64,000 nt of DNA, from assembly GCF_009910845.1 (NCBI RefSeq), contig NZ_SIJB01000028.1, positions 124,001 through 188,000 of the forward strand, in the 5' to 3' direction. The notes beneath the pieces are model-generated. The model made no database searches and was not told the DNA's origin. It was given only the letters and a program-made list of their open reading frames with translations. This DNA is from Chengkuizengella marina (lineage in GTDB: Bacteria; Bacillota; Bacilli; Paenibacillales; KCTC-33759). Below, piece after piece: positions 8,936 to 18,309 of this stretch. Position 1 is the stretch's first letter; every line of letters begins with the position of its first letter. The position numbers were made by a program, and so were the translations under genes.

Positions 8936-10363
8936 ATGAGAATACTTGAGGTAATTTTATTTTTACTAGTTTTAGTCATGATCATGTCTATGTTTAATAG
9001 GAAACTTAGGGGAACTAAATTAATAAAGGTTTTACCTTGGTTTTCTTTATTAATATTCATTATTCACGGTTATACTGAGGGAATGCGATGGCAACTGAGC
9101 ATATTGTATATTTTAATTATTTTACAACTATTTTTAAGTTTCAAATTTATTAATCAATGGATGTTTGAACATATACGTCTAAAAAAAGCGATCTCTGTAT
9201 TGGTGATATTGTTTTTTGTAGTTTCCTTACTATTTACTTACGCATTTCCCGTGTATAAAATGCCAGTACCAGAAGGGAAATATGAAGTTGGAACCGTTTC
9301 ATTTGATCTTGTAGATAATAATAGACAAGAGATATATAGTGAGAATATATCTACAAATAGAAAAATTAAAATACAGATGTGGTATCCTGCACAGGATGTT
9401 CAGGAATACAATTTAGTACCTTGGTTAGAAAAAGATGCCGGTACAGTTGCTAAAGGGGTAGCAAAAATGATGGGATTCCCTCAATTCGTCTTAAGTCACA
9501 CTGCTTTGGTTATGTCTAATTCATATGAAAATCCACCAATATTGGAAGGGGAGGATTTATGGCCAGTCGTAATGATCTCTCACGGGTGGACGGGATTTAA
9601 CAATATTCATGCAGATGTAGCTGAATTGTTGGCTAGCCATGGTTATTTAGCGATCTCTATTGATCATACTTATGGATCTGCGGTAACTGTTTTTAATGAT
9701 GGAGAAGTAGCTTATGTGAATGAGGATGCATTGCCTGAAAGGGAAATCACTCCAAATTATTTGGAGTATGCAAATACATTAGTAAATACATTTGCTGGAG
9801 ATATAAACTTAACATTAAATCATTTAGAGAAAATTAATGTTGGTAAGGTAGATGAGAAATTCAAAGGGAAATTAGATCTTTCTAATATTGGAATAATCGG
9901 CCATTCTACAGGTGGAGGAGCCTCAGTTGCCACTGCTTTGGATGATGATCGAGTAAAAGCTTTAATTGGTATGGATGCTTGGGTAGAACCTATTCAAAAA
10001 AATAAACTGGATGCGGGATTGCAAATCCCCTCTTTATTTTTAAGAAGTCATGAATGGGAAGAAAGTTTGAATAATGAAAACTTATTTCTGCTATTAGACA
10101 AAAATAAACCGCCAACAGATTTATTTCAAATTAATAATACGGGGCATCAGGATTTTTCCATGATTTATATGTATTCTCCGCTTAGCAAGTACTTTCATAT
10201 TACGGGTGAATTGGATGGAAGAGAGGGTGCTAAGATTCAACATGAATTTATTTTGAACTTTTTTGATTTGTATCTAAAAAAATCTGCTAATAAGTCCATT
10301 GATGATGTTGCTAACGAATTTGATGTTGTAAATAAGCTTTATAGTAAAACATCGAGTGAATAG
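8936..10363 (+). CDS. Membrane-anchored alpha/beta hydrolase, PAF-acetylhydrolase-like
   Basis: A 475-residue protein. The first 110 residues contain four hydrophobic segments (roughly 4-20, 30-46, 52-70, 83-104), so the catalytic part is probably outside the membrane. The hydrolase domain shows VVMISHGWTGFNN (oxyanion region), a nucleophile elbow GHSTGGG near residue 322, and NTGHQDF near 402 as the likely catalytic His; LIGMDAW likely holds the acid. This layout matches platelet-activating-factor acetylhydrolase/dienelactone-hydrolase relatives. The ATG is used although its Shine-Dalgarno site is weak. It is transcribed with the next membrane protein. The substrate (a lipid or ester) is not known. 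Confidence 0.75.
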   Translation: MRILEVILFLLVLVMIMSMFNRKLRGTKLIKVLPWFSLLIFIIHGYTEGMRWQLSILYILIILQLFLSFKFINQWMFEHIRLKKAISVLVILFFVVSLLFTYAFPVYKMPVPEGKYEVGTVSFDLVDNNRQEIYSENISTNRKIKIQMWYPAQDVQEYNLVPWLEKDAGTVAKGVAKMMGFPQFVLSHTALVMSNSYENPPILEGEDLWPVVMISHGWTGFNNIHADVAELLASHGYLAISIDHTYGSAVTVFNDGEVAYVNEDALPEREITPNYLEYANTLVNTFAGDINLTLNHLEKINVGKVDEKFKGKLDLSNIGIIGHSTGGGASVATALDDDRVKALIGMDAWVEPIQKNKLDAGLQIPSLFLRSHEWEESLNNENLFLLLDKNKPPTDLFQINNTGHQDFSMIYMYSPLSKYFHITGELDGREGAKIQHEFILNFFDLYLKKSANKSIDDVANEFDVVNKLYSKTSSE

Positions 10364-10411
10364 TTTGAAGTATAATTGAAAAAAAGATAGAAGCAATGTG
10401 AGGTTTTTTTA

Positions 10412-10999
10412 ATGACTGGTGAAAATGAGACGGTGTATGAAATGGATAATGAAAAATTAGTGGAATTGCGTAAGCATCAATTTATTTTACTTAATCTTAC
10501 TTTTCTTTTCATTTTGATATTGTTTCTAGTCTTATCTATGTTGGATATTACTACAAAACAATTTTATTTTGGAAGTTCTATATTATTTGCTATTCAATTA
10601 TTTTTATATTTAAAGTTTGGCAAAACGGATGTGCTCATACATACTAAAAAAATGAAAGAGTTGCACAAATACGAGAAAAAGAAGCTAGGTAAAGAAGAGA
10701 GAAAACAACGAAATTTGGTGATAGGGTTACAATTTTTCGCCATTGTTTGTTTTGTTATGATGGGTACAATTACTCCTTCTGAAAAATTTTTTAATTTATT
10801 AACCTTTTCATCTGTATTTTATTTCTTTTTTGTCATGATGATATTAGTCAACATAATTACATTTATTCGGAACAGAGCGTTTGATCGTAATAAAAATCTT
10901 GAAGGCTTTACGATGAAGATGTTTTTAATCAATATTTTATTTGTTTTCTTTATTGTTAGTATTTTAGTGATCAGTTCCATCTTATTAATAAGGCTCTGA
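10412..10999 (+). CDS. Four-helix membrane protein, hypothetical
   Basis: A 195-residue protein with four clear membrane helices (about 22-45, 49-66, 108-126, 132-152) plus a fifth near the C-terminus (168-190), separated by a basic cytoplasmic stretch rich in Lys (KMKELHKYEKKKLGKEERK). No family was recognised. The gene starts 49 bases after the hydrolase gene in the same direction, so cotranscription is likely. The ribosome site TGTGAGG is modest. Confidence 0.6.
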   Translation: MTGENETVYEMDNEKLVELRKHQFILLNLTFLFILILFLVLSMLDITTKQFYFGSSILFAIQLFLYLKFGKTDVLIHTKKMKELHKYEKKKLGKEERKQRNLVIGLQFFAIVCFVMMGTITPSEKFFNLLTFSSVFYFFFVMMILVNIITFIRNRAFDRNKNLEGFTMKMFLINILFVFFIVSILVISSILLIRL

Positions 11000-11028
11000 C
11001 ATGTAAAAATTTGTTTACTAAATTTCAC

Positions 11029-11062
11029 GACCTAAGCCTAGGTATCAACATAGTCTTAGGTC
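11029..11062 (+). terminator. Hairpin, possible terminator
   Basis: GACCTAAG and CTTAGGTC form an 8-bp stem with an 18-base loop, followed by TATTTAGT. The U-tract is weak, so termination is plausible but not certain. Confidence 0.45.
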
Positions 11063-11165
11063 TATTTAGTATGTAATAAAAATGGTTTAAAGTAACATTT
11101 AGGATGAGTAATAAAGCATAATTTAAATAAAAGTTAAATTAAGGTTATAAAATGAGGTGAGGAAT

Positions 11166-12023
11166 ATGAACGATGAAATTAGATCGTTTAAAAATGAAAA
11201 AATGTTGTTTTCCACAGGGATGGTTGGATTTATAGCGGGGTTGTTTTGTATGAGTTACTATTTTTATCAAGGTAGTTCAATTGTCCCACCAGAAGGTGAC
11301 ATTTTTAAAGCAGTTTCTTTTAATTTTGCGATTGGCTTATTCGCACTCACTACCGCTTTTCTTATGCCTTTTGTAAACTTTTCAAAAGTAAAGGGTAATC
11401 TCTTTCGATTTTCAGTTTTCCTCACATTTGTAATTGCAATATTTTTAGAGACATTTCAGAATATTAGAGGTGTTGATCCTAGATTTTCAGCTAGTACTGA
11501 ATCTTTTGATCAAATTTTAGGGTCTGTATTTGGATTAGATGCGATGTTGATTATATTAACCTATTTATTTTTCACATGGCAAGTCTTTCGTCCCAGTACC
11601 TTATTTTTTTCGTCAAATATGGTTTTGGGGATTCGTTATGGTATGTTATCAACATTAGTTTCATTTGCAGCAGGGATTTGGATCTCAGAACTGTCCAGTC
11701 GATATACTGGGGAGGATGGTAATATCATTTGGCTCCATGGGTTAGGTTTTCATGGTGTGCAGCTTATTCCCATCATGGCATGGTTACTTGGAAAAAGCAG
11801 AATTCATAACCAGAAGAGTCTGATCCATGTGACAGGTTTATTATGGTTAATTGTTAATTTGTCTGTTGGAATTCAAACCTATGTAGGTAAGTCAATTTTT
11901 GAGTTGTCCCCAGTTATGAGTACGGGTTATATTGCATCTATTTTGTGTTTCATTTTGATCAGTTATGTATTATTTCATGTTCTACTAGATAAGAAGGGTG
12001 CTGACTTCAAAAAGATGGTTTGA
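11166..12023 (+). CDS. Polytopic membrane protein, hypothetical
   Basis: A protein of about 285 residues with eight predicted membrane helices across its length, including segments near 17-35, 54-74, 85-103, 127-147, 162-182, 195-212, 222-240 and 258-276. A loop between helices 3 and 4 carries NIRGVDPRFSAST, and a Trp-Leu-His-Gly motif (WLHGLGFHG) lies near residue 195, which might bind metal or heme; this is speculation. The ATG at 11166 follows GAGGTGAGG with good spacing; a GTG at 11157 is also in frame. No family was recognised and no partner is evident. Confidence 0.6.
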   Translation: MNDEIRSFKNEKMLFSTGMVGFIAGLFCMSYYFYQGSSIVPPEGDIFKAVSFNFAIGLFALTTAFLMPFVNFSKVKGNLFRFSVFLTFVIAIFLETFQNIRGVDPRFSASTESFDQILGSVFGLDAMLIILTYLFFTWQVFRPSTLFFSSNMVLGIRYGMLSTLVSFAAGIWISELSSRYTGEDGNIIWLHGLGFHGVQLIPIMAWLLGKSRIHNQKSLIHVTGLLWLIVNLSVGIQTYVGKSIFELSPVMSTGYIASILCFILISYVLFHVLLDKKGADFKKMV

Positions 12024-12083
12024 TAACTTTATAAATGATTATCTGTTTTTTCAACTACAACAAAAAGAAAATAGAGGGAATCT

Positions 12084-12148
12084 GTGGTCTTATTGCACTA
12101 ATTTTCGTTAATTTTTAATGGTTGTCAAATTCAATGTAATAAGACCAC
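12084..12148. repeat. Long-loop inverted repeat between converging genes
   Basis: GTGGTCTTATT (12084-12094) and its exact complement AATAAGACCAC (12138-12148) are separated by 43 bases. It lies between converging genes and may act as a terminator or processing hairpin, but no U-run follows. Confidence 0.4.
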
Positions 12149-12193
12149 TAAATACCTTTATTTTTGATTACTTCAATATGAATAGAAGTTATG

Positions 12194-13111
12194 TTACCAA
12201 GGGACTGGATCATTCTTAAGTTCTTTTTGCCAGAACGTTTGTAGTTGTTTTTTCATTTCACTACTCATTTTTTGATCACTAGCTGATAAATTATCAAATA
12301 GCTGCTGTTCATTTTTTACACCAGGTATGACTGTAGATACTGCATCATAAGAAAGAATAAATCTTAAAGCAGCTTGTACCATGTTTTGATCTTCATTAGT
12401 AACATAATTAATTTGCTTTAACAGATCAAATCTACGATGAATGATCTCATCAGACCATCTGCTTCGAATTCCCTCAAACTGACTGTTTGCATTATACTTT
12501 CCGGATAACCATCCCGAATCAAGCGGAACTTTGGCAATAATACCAATACCTCTTTCTTTTGCCATTGGAAATGCTGCAGCAGTTTCTTGATGAAATATAT
12601 TAAACAATACCTCTAATACTTGGCTATTTGTATTTTGAATAACTTCTAACATTTCTTTACTAGAATCAACAGAAGCTCCATAAGCTCTTATTTTGCCATC
12701 TTTTTTTAAGTTTTCCAGTTCTGCATAAATTGGACTTTCTCCATTTAAATATTCAAAAGGAGGATTATGTAATAAGATAGTATCGATATAATCGGTTTGT
12801 AATCTTTTTAAACTTGTTTCTAGTGATTTTTTTAATTGGGTTGGGCTGAAATCTTTACCAACCTTCGTGTTTACCACAACTTGATCCCTTTTACCTATAA
12901 AGGCTTTTCCTAATAATTCCTCACTTTTTCCACCACCGTAATTTGGGGCCGTATCAAAAAAATTGCAACCTTGATCTATAGCAGTATGAACTAAAAAAAT
13001 CGCTTCTTGCTCTGACATGTTTCCCCAGTCTTTTGCATTACCTAATTGCCATGCCCCGAAACCGACTTCTGAAACCTTAATACCTGTACTGCCTAATATT
13101 CTAGTTTCCAT
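12194..13111 (-). CDS. Aldo/keto reductase
   Basis: A 305-residue AKR-superfamily TIM barrel that reduces carbonyls with NADPH. Signatures are METRILGSTGIKVSEVGFGAW, FFDTAPNYGGGKSEELLGKA (Asp and Tyr of the catalytic tetrad), VVNTKVGKD (Lys) and ILLHNP (His). The C-terminal VIPGVKNEQQL is the usual cofactor-binding element. The start has GGAAGG upstream at normal distance. It is monocistronic and converges with the gene at 11166. The natural substrate cannot be predicted. Confidence 0.9.
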   Translation of the reverse strand: METRILGSTGIKVSEVGFGAWQLGNAKDWGNMSEQEAIFLVHTAIDQGCNFFDTAPNYGGGKSEELLGKAFIGKRDQVVVNTKVGKDFSPTQLKKSLETSLKRLQTDYIDTILLHNPPFEYLNGESPIYAELENLKKDGKIRAYGASVDSSKEMLEVIQNTNSQVLEVLFNIFHQETAAAFPMAKERGIGIIAKVPLDSGWLSGKYNANSQFEGIRSRWSDEIIHRRFDLLKQINYVTNEDQNMVQAALRFILSYDAVSTVIPGVKNEQQLFDNLSASDQKMSSEMKKQLQTFWQKELKNDPVPW

Positions 13112-13229
13112 ATCATAAATACCTTCCTTCCATGTTATATGAAAAATTTTAACACAATCCCAGTCATAATATACAGTTTCTAATAAAACATTAAAGGGAC
13201 TTATGCTCAGTAATTAATAAACTTCAGTC

Positions 13230-13258
13230 TTGACTCACTATTAATAGTTAGATAAGAT
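13230..13258 (+). promoter_or_regulatory. Sigma-A-type promoter for a small unit
   Basis: TTGACT, a 17-base spacer, then TAAGAT. It is oriented toward the 32-codon frame at 13305 and would give a leader of about 40 bases. Confidence 0.55.
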
Positions 13259-13304
13259 TTCGTATAAATAGATTGAAGTAATATTTTAGTTAACTTGGAT
13301 AGGA

Positions 13305-13403
13305 GTGAACAGAAATGTCAGAAGAGTTGTAGAAACTAGAGATATTGTCTTACCCGAAGCGAGTGCACCAGCAGCAAAGTATTCAAATGAAATTGAACAA
13401 TAA
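13305..13403 (+). CDS. Possible 32-residue peptide gene
   Basis: A GTG-initiated frame of 32 codons (begins MNRNVRRVVETRDIVLPEA, ends YSNEIEQ). It has a promoter-like TTGACT/TAAGAT upstream and an intrinsic terminator 25 bases after its stop, which suggests a genuine small transcription unit. The Shine-Dalgarno site is awkward, because AGGAG overlaps the GTG. A better-spaced ATG at 13316 opens a frame of only five codons in another phase. It may be a signalling peptide, a decayed gene, or a small RNA without coding function. Confidence 0.35.
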   Translation: MNRNVRRVVETRDIVLPEASAPAAKYSNEIEQ

Positions 13404-13427
13404 TTATGATTATTAAATAAATATAAG

Positions 13428-13461
13428 AATACGCCTAATCCGTTATTAGGTGTATTTTTTT
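13428..13461 (+). terminator. Intrinsic terminator
   Basis: AATACGCCTAAT pairs with ATTAGGTGTATT (one G-U pair) around a 5-base loop and is followed by a run of seven T. It ends the small unit that starts at about 13265. Confidence 0.85.
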
Positions 13462-13638
13462 GCATTAAAGTAGCATTCGATAAGGGGAACCCAATGAAAA
13501 TAGTTCCTTACTTTTTTCTTAAAACAAACTGTAACTCTTTTGTAACCCATCAGTACTAGTATGTAATATATGATTTAGATGCAAGAGCTTAAATCTATCT
13601 TATATAAAAAAATCTAACAAATACAGGGAGAGATTCGA

Positions 13639-14760
13639 ATGAAAAAATATGCAATGATTATTACATTAGCAGCTACTTTACTAGTTGGAGGCACGCTTCA
13701 ACCTAGTTTTGCAAATCCAAATTTATTTCAAGAATCGAAAAATACATCAGATATAAACTTAATTAAGAATTTAGAACAAGCAGTATTGGTAAAAGAACAC
13801 GATTTATCTTTTGAAAATGATTTTCTAGAAGTAAATGCCTCTTTACCAGAAATTCAAGGTTTAAAAGACGAAAACTTTCAAGGTAAAACCAATGAGAAAA
13901 TCAAGATGATATTTGAAAAGAAGATAGAAGAATTAACAAAGGATGCAAAAGAGCATGCACAAGAAGCCAAAGAAAGTGGATGGAATTTTCACAAATATTC
14001 ATTAGATATGGGCTATGATATGAAAATTGCTGGAGAATTAGTTTCGATTGTGTTTGAAACAAGTACTTATACAGGTGGTGCAAATGCAACTAGTATTGTA
14101 AATTCAGTAAATATAGTGAATCAAATCGAAGCGAAAGAAGTAAGTATTACAGATTTAATAGAAATAGATACAATCAATGAACTAGTCTTGAGAGAAATTA
14201 ATAAAAATCCAGATGATTTTTTCAAACCAGGAGATCTTGGATTCCAAACAGTAGAAGAGAATCAGGCTTTTTATGTTGAAGGGAAACAATTGGTATTAAT
14301 TTTTGATGAGTATGAAATCGCTCCTGGTACCGCTGGCACACCATCTATTTCCATTTCATTTGATAATGAAAGGATGTATCATACGTATGGTGATGAAGTC
14401 ATTCAAACTGAAGAGATATTTGTAATCATTAATGGAGAAGTACAAAGTTATACTCAACAACCAATCGTTATGAACAATACAATTATGGTTTCTCTCAGAG
14501 GAATATTTGAAGTTTTGGGTGCAGATGTAAAGTGGGATCAAACAACTAAAACAGTAAAAGCTACAAAAAGTGAAATTGAAATTGTATTAACAATAGGTGA
14601 TGAAGTAATAAAAGTGAATGATAAATCTATCATTTTACAACATCCTTCAATATCTATAAATGGATCAACAATGATTCCTTTACGATTTGCAAGTGACGTA
14701 CTTGGTGCAAATGTAGAGTGGAATCAAGATACCAAAAAAGTGACAATAAAGACAAACTAA
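13639..14760 (+). CDS. Secreted DUF3298/RsiV-like protein with copper-amine-oxidase-N domain
   Basis: A 373-residue secreted protein. The signal peptide is MKKYAMIITLAATLLVGGTL with cleavage likely after SFA. Residues about 50-250 match the DUF4163 plus DUF3298 pair (TYTGGANATSIVNSVNIV, then LVLIFDEYEIAPGTAGTPSI) also seen in RsiV and lysozyme-binding proteins. Residues about 255-373 form a copper-amine-oxidase N-like domain with two half repeats (VSLRGIFEVLGADVKWDQ and IPLRFASDVLGANVEWNQ), common in Paenibacillaceae surface proteins and often wall-binding. The Shine-Dalgarno AGGGAGAG is well placed. It is followed by a lipoprotein gene. The function is not known. Confidence 0.8.
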   Translation: MKKYAMIITLAATLLVGGTLQPSFANPNLFQESKNTSDINLIKNLEQAVLVKEHDLSFENDFLEVNASLPEIQGLKDENFQGKTNEKIKMIFEKKIEELTKDAKEHAQEAKESGWNFHKYSLDMGYDMKIAGELVSIVFETSTYTGGANATSIVNSVNIVNQIEAKEVSITDLIEIDTINELVLREINKNPDDFFKPGDLGFQTVEENQAFYVEGKQLVLIFDEYEIAPGTAGTPSISISFDNERMYHTYGDEVIQTEEIFVIINGEVQSYTQQPIVMNNTIMVSLRGIFEVLGADVKWDQTTKTVKATKSEIEIVLTIGDEVIKVNDKSIILQHPSISINGSTMIPLRFASDVLGANVEWNQDTKKVTIKTN

Positions 14761-14815
14761 GATTATATAGTTTAGTTTAACTAAACGTAAATACAGAATA
14801 AAAGAGTGATGTGAA

Positions 14816-16054
14816 TTGTTAAAAGTACTTAAAAATACCTTCATAATATTTATAGTCTTGATTATACTATCAGGATGTAATGTGCTTGAATCACCTACTT
14901 CTCTTATAAAACCACCTAAGTTAGGAGACTCTCAAGCTGATTTAATGAATGCTGTACAAGCAGCTTTACCTTCAGGAGTGATATTGCTTAGTCCAGTTGA
15001 AAAAGGTGATGCATCTCCTTTTCACCTCATAGATTTAGATCAGGACAAAAAGGATGAAGCCGTTATTTTTTATTATGATGCTATAAAAAATACAGGGATA
15101 CAAGGTCTGATTTTTATAAAAATCAATGGGATTTGGCATTTGGATCAAACCTTTTCAGGCTTAGGAATAGAACTATACGATTTACAGTTTGCTGATGTTA
15201 CAGGAGATGGAAGATTAGAAATTATAGCAGGTTATGCAAATGGTGTGTTAGAAAAGGGTTTGAATATTTATGAGTGGCAAGAAGGAAATATTGAGACTTT
15301 ATTTGATACTGCTTATTCTAAATTTGTAGTGGATGATTTAAATCAGGATGGATTAAATGAAATAACAATATTGTTAGTCAATCGAGGGGTTTCAGCAGCA
15401 GTAACCACGCATCTTTATAAACAAAATGAGTTTATAGCTTTAGATGACATGTTATTAGATGAATTCGGTAGTTATGAAAACGTCACCTCAGGTTTTGTGA
15501 CAAATGAGAGGCGAGGATTGGTATTGGATATTCAAGTAGGTGCTCATGCTGCCTATACTGAAGTTCTATTATTAGAAAACAATCAACTTCAAAAAGCCTC
15601 AGATGAAATGGAGAATTTAACTTGGAAAGACTATCCTGTACATAGTGAAGATACAGATTTGGATGGGATTATTGAAATTGGTAAATTAATTCCTCCTGTT
15701 GGATTTGAAAATGAATCTTATGCGACTACCCCATATATTACAGGATATTATCAGTGGATTGGTAACGATGAATTAAAATTAAAATTACAAAGATTTTATG
15801 AATATCAAAAAGGATTTTATTTTGAATTTCCTAAGGAGTGGAATAGTTTATTAACGATCGAGAGATCAGATAATGAACAGGAAATATCCTTTGTAACCAT
15901 TTTAGGGGGGGATTTAGTTTTTGATGTGATTTCTATTCCTGTTGAAGAGTGGGAATCAAATGAGAATATGTTTGAGTTGGGTCGGAACAACAAATATGTA
16001 TTTGCCACGAGTGTAGTTAACTCAGAGTTAAACATGTATTTTCACCTTCTTTAA
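14816..16054 (+). CDS. Lipoprotein with FG-GAP-like repeats
   Basis: A 412-residue lipoprotein: hydrophobic leader then lipobox LSGC with Cys at residue 21. Residues about 70-200 contain DLDQDKKDEAVIFYY, DVTGDGRLEIIAGYA and DLNQDGLNEITILLV. These are calcium-loop-like DxDxDGxxE repeats of VCBS/FG-GAP type, so a beta-propeller-like fold is likely. TTG is the start, with AGAGTGATG upstream. It lies directly before the two-component system at 16121-18204 and may be a sensor accessory or a target; that is inference from position. Confidence 0.7.
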   Translation: MLKVLKNTFIIFIVLIILSGCNVLESPTSLIKPPKLGDSQADLMNAVQAALPSGVILLSPVEKGDASPFHLIDLDQDKKDEAVIFYYDAIKNTGIQGLIFIKINGIWHLDQTFSGLGIELYDLQFADVTGDGRLEIIAGYANGVLEKGLNIYEWQEGNIETLFDTAYSKFVVDDLNQDGLNEITILLVNRGVSAAVTTHLYKQNEFIALDDMLLDEFGSYENVTSGFVTNERRGLVLDIQVGAHAAYTEVLLLENNQLQKASDEMENLTWKDYPVHSEDTDLDGIIEIGKLIPPVGFENESYATTPYITGYYQWIGNDELKLKLQRFYEYQKGFYFEFPKEWNSLLTIERSDNEQEISFVTILGGDLVFDVISIPVEEWESNENMFELGRNNKYVFATSVVNSELNMYFHLL

Positions 16055-16120
16055 ATTGTAAAGATAGGCTGCTGAACTAGCGAAACTCTAGAAGTAAGAG
16101 ATAAAAGGTGAGTGGGTTAT

Positions 16121-16816
16121 TTGAGAACAATACTAGTATTAGAAGATGAAATGAGTATACGCAGTTTTATCACGATTAATTTAGAGAGAAAAGGTTATAA
16201 AGTGATTGAAGCTGAAACAGGAGAACAAGCATTAGAACTATTATCAGGGCACAATGATTCTATCGATATTGCATTATTAGATGTCATGTTGCCTGGCATC
16301 GATGGGTTTGAAGTCTGTCAAAAATTAAGAGAAATAAATGAGAGAATTGGAATTATCATGTTAACGGCAAGGGTACAAGAGGTGGATAGAGTTCATGGAT
16401 TGATGTCTGGAGCGGATGATTATATTAACAAACCTTTTATCCCATCAGAATTAATGGCAAGAATTTATTCCTTATTAAGAAGAATGAACGTCTCAATAGA
16501 TGAATTAAACAAAAATAATCAAGAGCTAGTCACTTTAATTCCAGATGAGAAAAAAATCAAAAGAGGAGATCAGTTGATTGATTTGACCCCAACTGAGTTT
16601 ATGATATTACAGTTTTTGAGAAAGCAGAATGGGCAAGCTGTAAGTAGAGATGATTTATTAGATGAGGTTTGGGGACTTGATTATCCTGGTGATCCTAAAA
16701 TAGTGGATGTGAATATGAGAAGGCTCCGTCAAAAAATAGAAGACAATCCTTCACAGCCTAAATGGATTGAAACGGTATGGGGTTATGGATATAAATGGAC
16801 GGGTGATACGCCATGA
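16121..16816 (+). CDS. OmpR/PhoB-family response regulator
   Basis: About 231 residues. The receiver domain has the acidic pair in VLEDE, phosphoacceptor Asp in ALLDVMLPG (position 54 from this start), Thr in MLTAR and Lys in NKPF. The DNA-binding winged helix has DLTPTEFMILQFLRKQ and VDVNMRRLRQKIEDNP with ETVWGYGYKW. TTG at 16121 is chosen because AGGTGAG sits 8 bases upstream and the phospho-Asp falls at its usual number; a GTG at 16112 is in frame. The stop overlaps the kinase start by 4 bases (ATGA), so the pair is coupled. The signal and regulon are unknown. Confidence 0.9.
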   Translation: MRTILVLEDEMSIRSFITINLERKGYKVIEAETGEQALELLSGHNDSIDIALLDVMLPGIDGFEVCQKLREINERIGIIMLTARVQEVDRVHGLMSGADDYINKPFIPSELMARIYSLLRRMNVSIDELNKNNQELVTLIPDEKKIKRGDQLIDLTPTEFMILQFLRKQNGQAVSRDDLLDEVWGLDYPGDPKIVDVNMRRLRQKIEDNPSQPKWIETVWGYGYKWTGDTP

Positions 16817-18204
16817 ATGGTATAAAAAGAAGAATCGTTTTTAATTTTATGTTTATCATATTATTAACGATTTTATTGCTTTTGAGTGTGTTTTTTTCTG
16901 TGGTTTATAATTATTACTATAATGGCGTTACGAATGCATTAATGAATCATGCACATACAACAGCTTCGTTTGCAAATCGATACATGACTCTTTCTATTAG
17001 TAATATCGAACAAAACTTATCACAAATTAAAGAGAATTTTACTTACGATCAAGCAGAATTACAAATTTTAGATACAGAGGGTACCATACTAATAACATCT
17101 AGTGGGTTTAACGTTAATAAAACGGTGGATACAGATGATATAAAAAAGGCATTACGTGGAGAAAGCGGGATTTGGAAAGGAGTTAATAAAAGCACAGACG
17201 AAAAAATCATGGCTGTCTCTACTCCAATTTTAGTCGATGGAAAAGTAATTATAGTTGCAAGATATATGACTTCACTAGAACAAATTGATCAAAAAATAAA
17301 AAGTACTATGATTTTCAGTATAGTCATTGCTCTTTCCGTAATGTTAATCGTTTTTATGATAAGTTATAAATTAGCCTCCAATATATCTTCCCCCATTAAA
17401 AACATAACTGAAGCTTCACGTAAAATTGCTAAAGGAAGATATGATATCAAGCTAAACGAAAATGATCGGGATGAAATCGGTATTCTTTCTAAAAACTTTA
17501 ATGAAATGGCAGTTGAAATTAAAAATACAGAGCAGTTAAAAAATGAATTTATATCTTCGATGTCACATGAATTGAGAACACCACTTACAGGTATTAAAGG
17601 TTGGAGTGATACAATTTTAACAGGTGATCGAGGTAACAAGGAAGAAACAGAGCGGGGATTAAAGATTATCAATAAAGAAACGGATCGTTTAATGGAATTA
17701 GTGGAAGAATTATTAGATTTCTCTAGGTTAGAAGCCAATAACTTGAATTTATCCATTTCAAAATTTTCAATTACAAAATTACTTGAAGATGTGATTTTGC
17801 AAATGAGTATAAAAGCTAAGAGAAAAGGAATTCAAATCCATTTTAATCATAAGGATGAGATTGAAATCATTGCTGATAACCATCGTTTAAAACAGGTGTT
17901 TATTAATTTGCTTGATAATGCCATAAAGTTCTCTAATACCGAGGCTTCAATAGAAGTTACAGCAGAAGAGAATAACAATAATGAAATTGAAGTATGTATC
18001 AAGGACCATGGAATCGGAATTGAGAATAATAAATTAGAAAAGATTAAAGAAAAATTTTATCAAGTAGATGCGAATAAAGAAGGTACAGGAATAGGTCTAG
18101 CAGTAGTTCAACAACTCGTTCAGCTTCATAAAGGTCGACTTTCTATAATAAGCAAGTGGAGTCAGGGGACGGAGGTTACCGTCGTTTTACCTAAAGAGGT
18201 TTGA
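16813..18204 (+). CDS. Sensor histidine kinase
   Basis: 463 residues: membrane helix about 10-33, extracellular sensor of about 125 residues, second helix about 161-183, HAMP linker (ISSPIKNITEASRKIAKGRYD), then the HisKA domain with phospho-His 252 in SSMSHELRTPLTG. The ATPase domain has N-box LINLLDNAIKFS, G1 KDHGIGI and G2 GTGIGLAVVQQL. The extracellular domain has a PAS-like/Cache end (ILDTEGTILITSS). It is the cognate partner of the response regulator it overlaps. Phosphotransfer at the membrane is expected; the ligand is unknown. Confidence 0.9.
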   Translation: MNGIKRRIVFNFMFIILLTILLLLSVFFSVVYNYYYNGVTNALMNHAHTTASFANRYMTLSISNIEQNLSQIKENFTYDQAELQILDTEGTILITSSGFNVNKTVDTDDIKKALRGESGIWKGVNKSTDEKIMAVSTPILVDGKVIIVARYMTSLEQIDQKIKSTMIFSIVIALSVMLIVFMISYKLASNISSPIKNITEASRKIAKGRYDIKLNENDRDEIGILSKNFNEMAVEIKNTEQLKNEFISSMSHELRTPLTGIKGWSDTILTGDRGNKEETERGLKIINKETDRLMELVEELLDFSRLEANNLNLSISKFSITKLLEDVILQMSIKAKRKGIQIHFNHKDEIEIIADNHRLKQVFINLLDNAIKFSNTEASIEVTAEENNNNEIEVCIKDHGIGIENNKLEKIKEKFYQVDANKEGTGIGLAVVQQLVQLHKGRLSIISKWSQGTEVTVVLPKEV

Positions 18205-18230
18205 TTATTAATTCAATCCATTAGATTTAG

Positions 18231-18258
18231 TTGTTGTTTGTAATTTCCCTGGTATAAT
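18231..18258 (+). promoter_or_regulatory. Extended -10 promoter
   Basis: TGG-TATAAT (18250-18258) is an ideal extended -10 with a weak -35 (TTGTTG, 16-base spacer). It would drive the TPR gene starting at 18310. Confidence 0.6.
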
Positions 18259-18309
18259 ACAATAATAATGAGTTGTTCGCTAAAATTAACAGCATGGTGG
18301 GTGTTTTAT

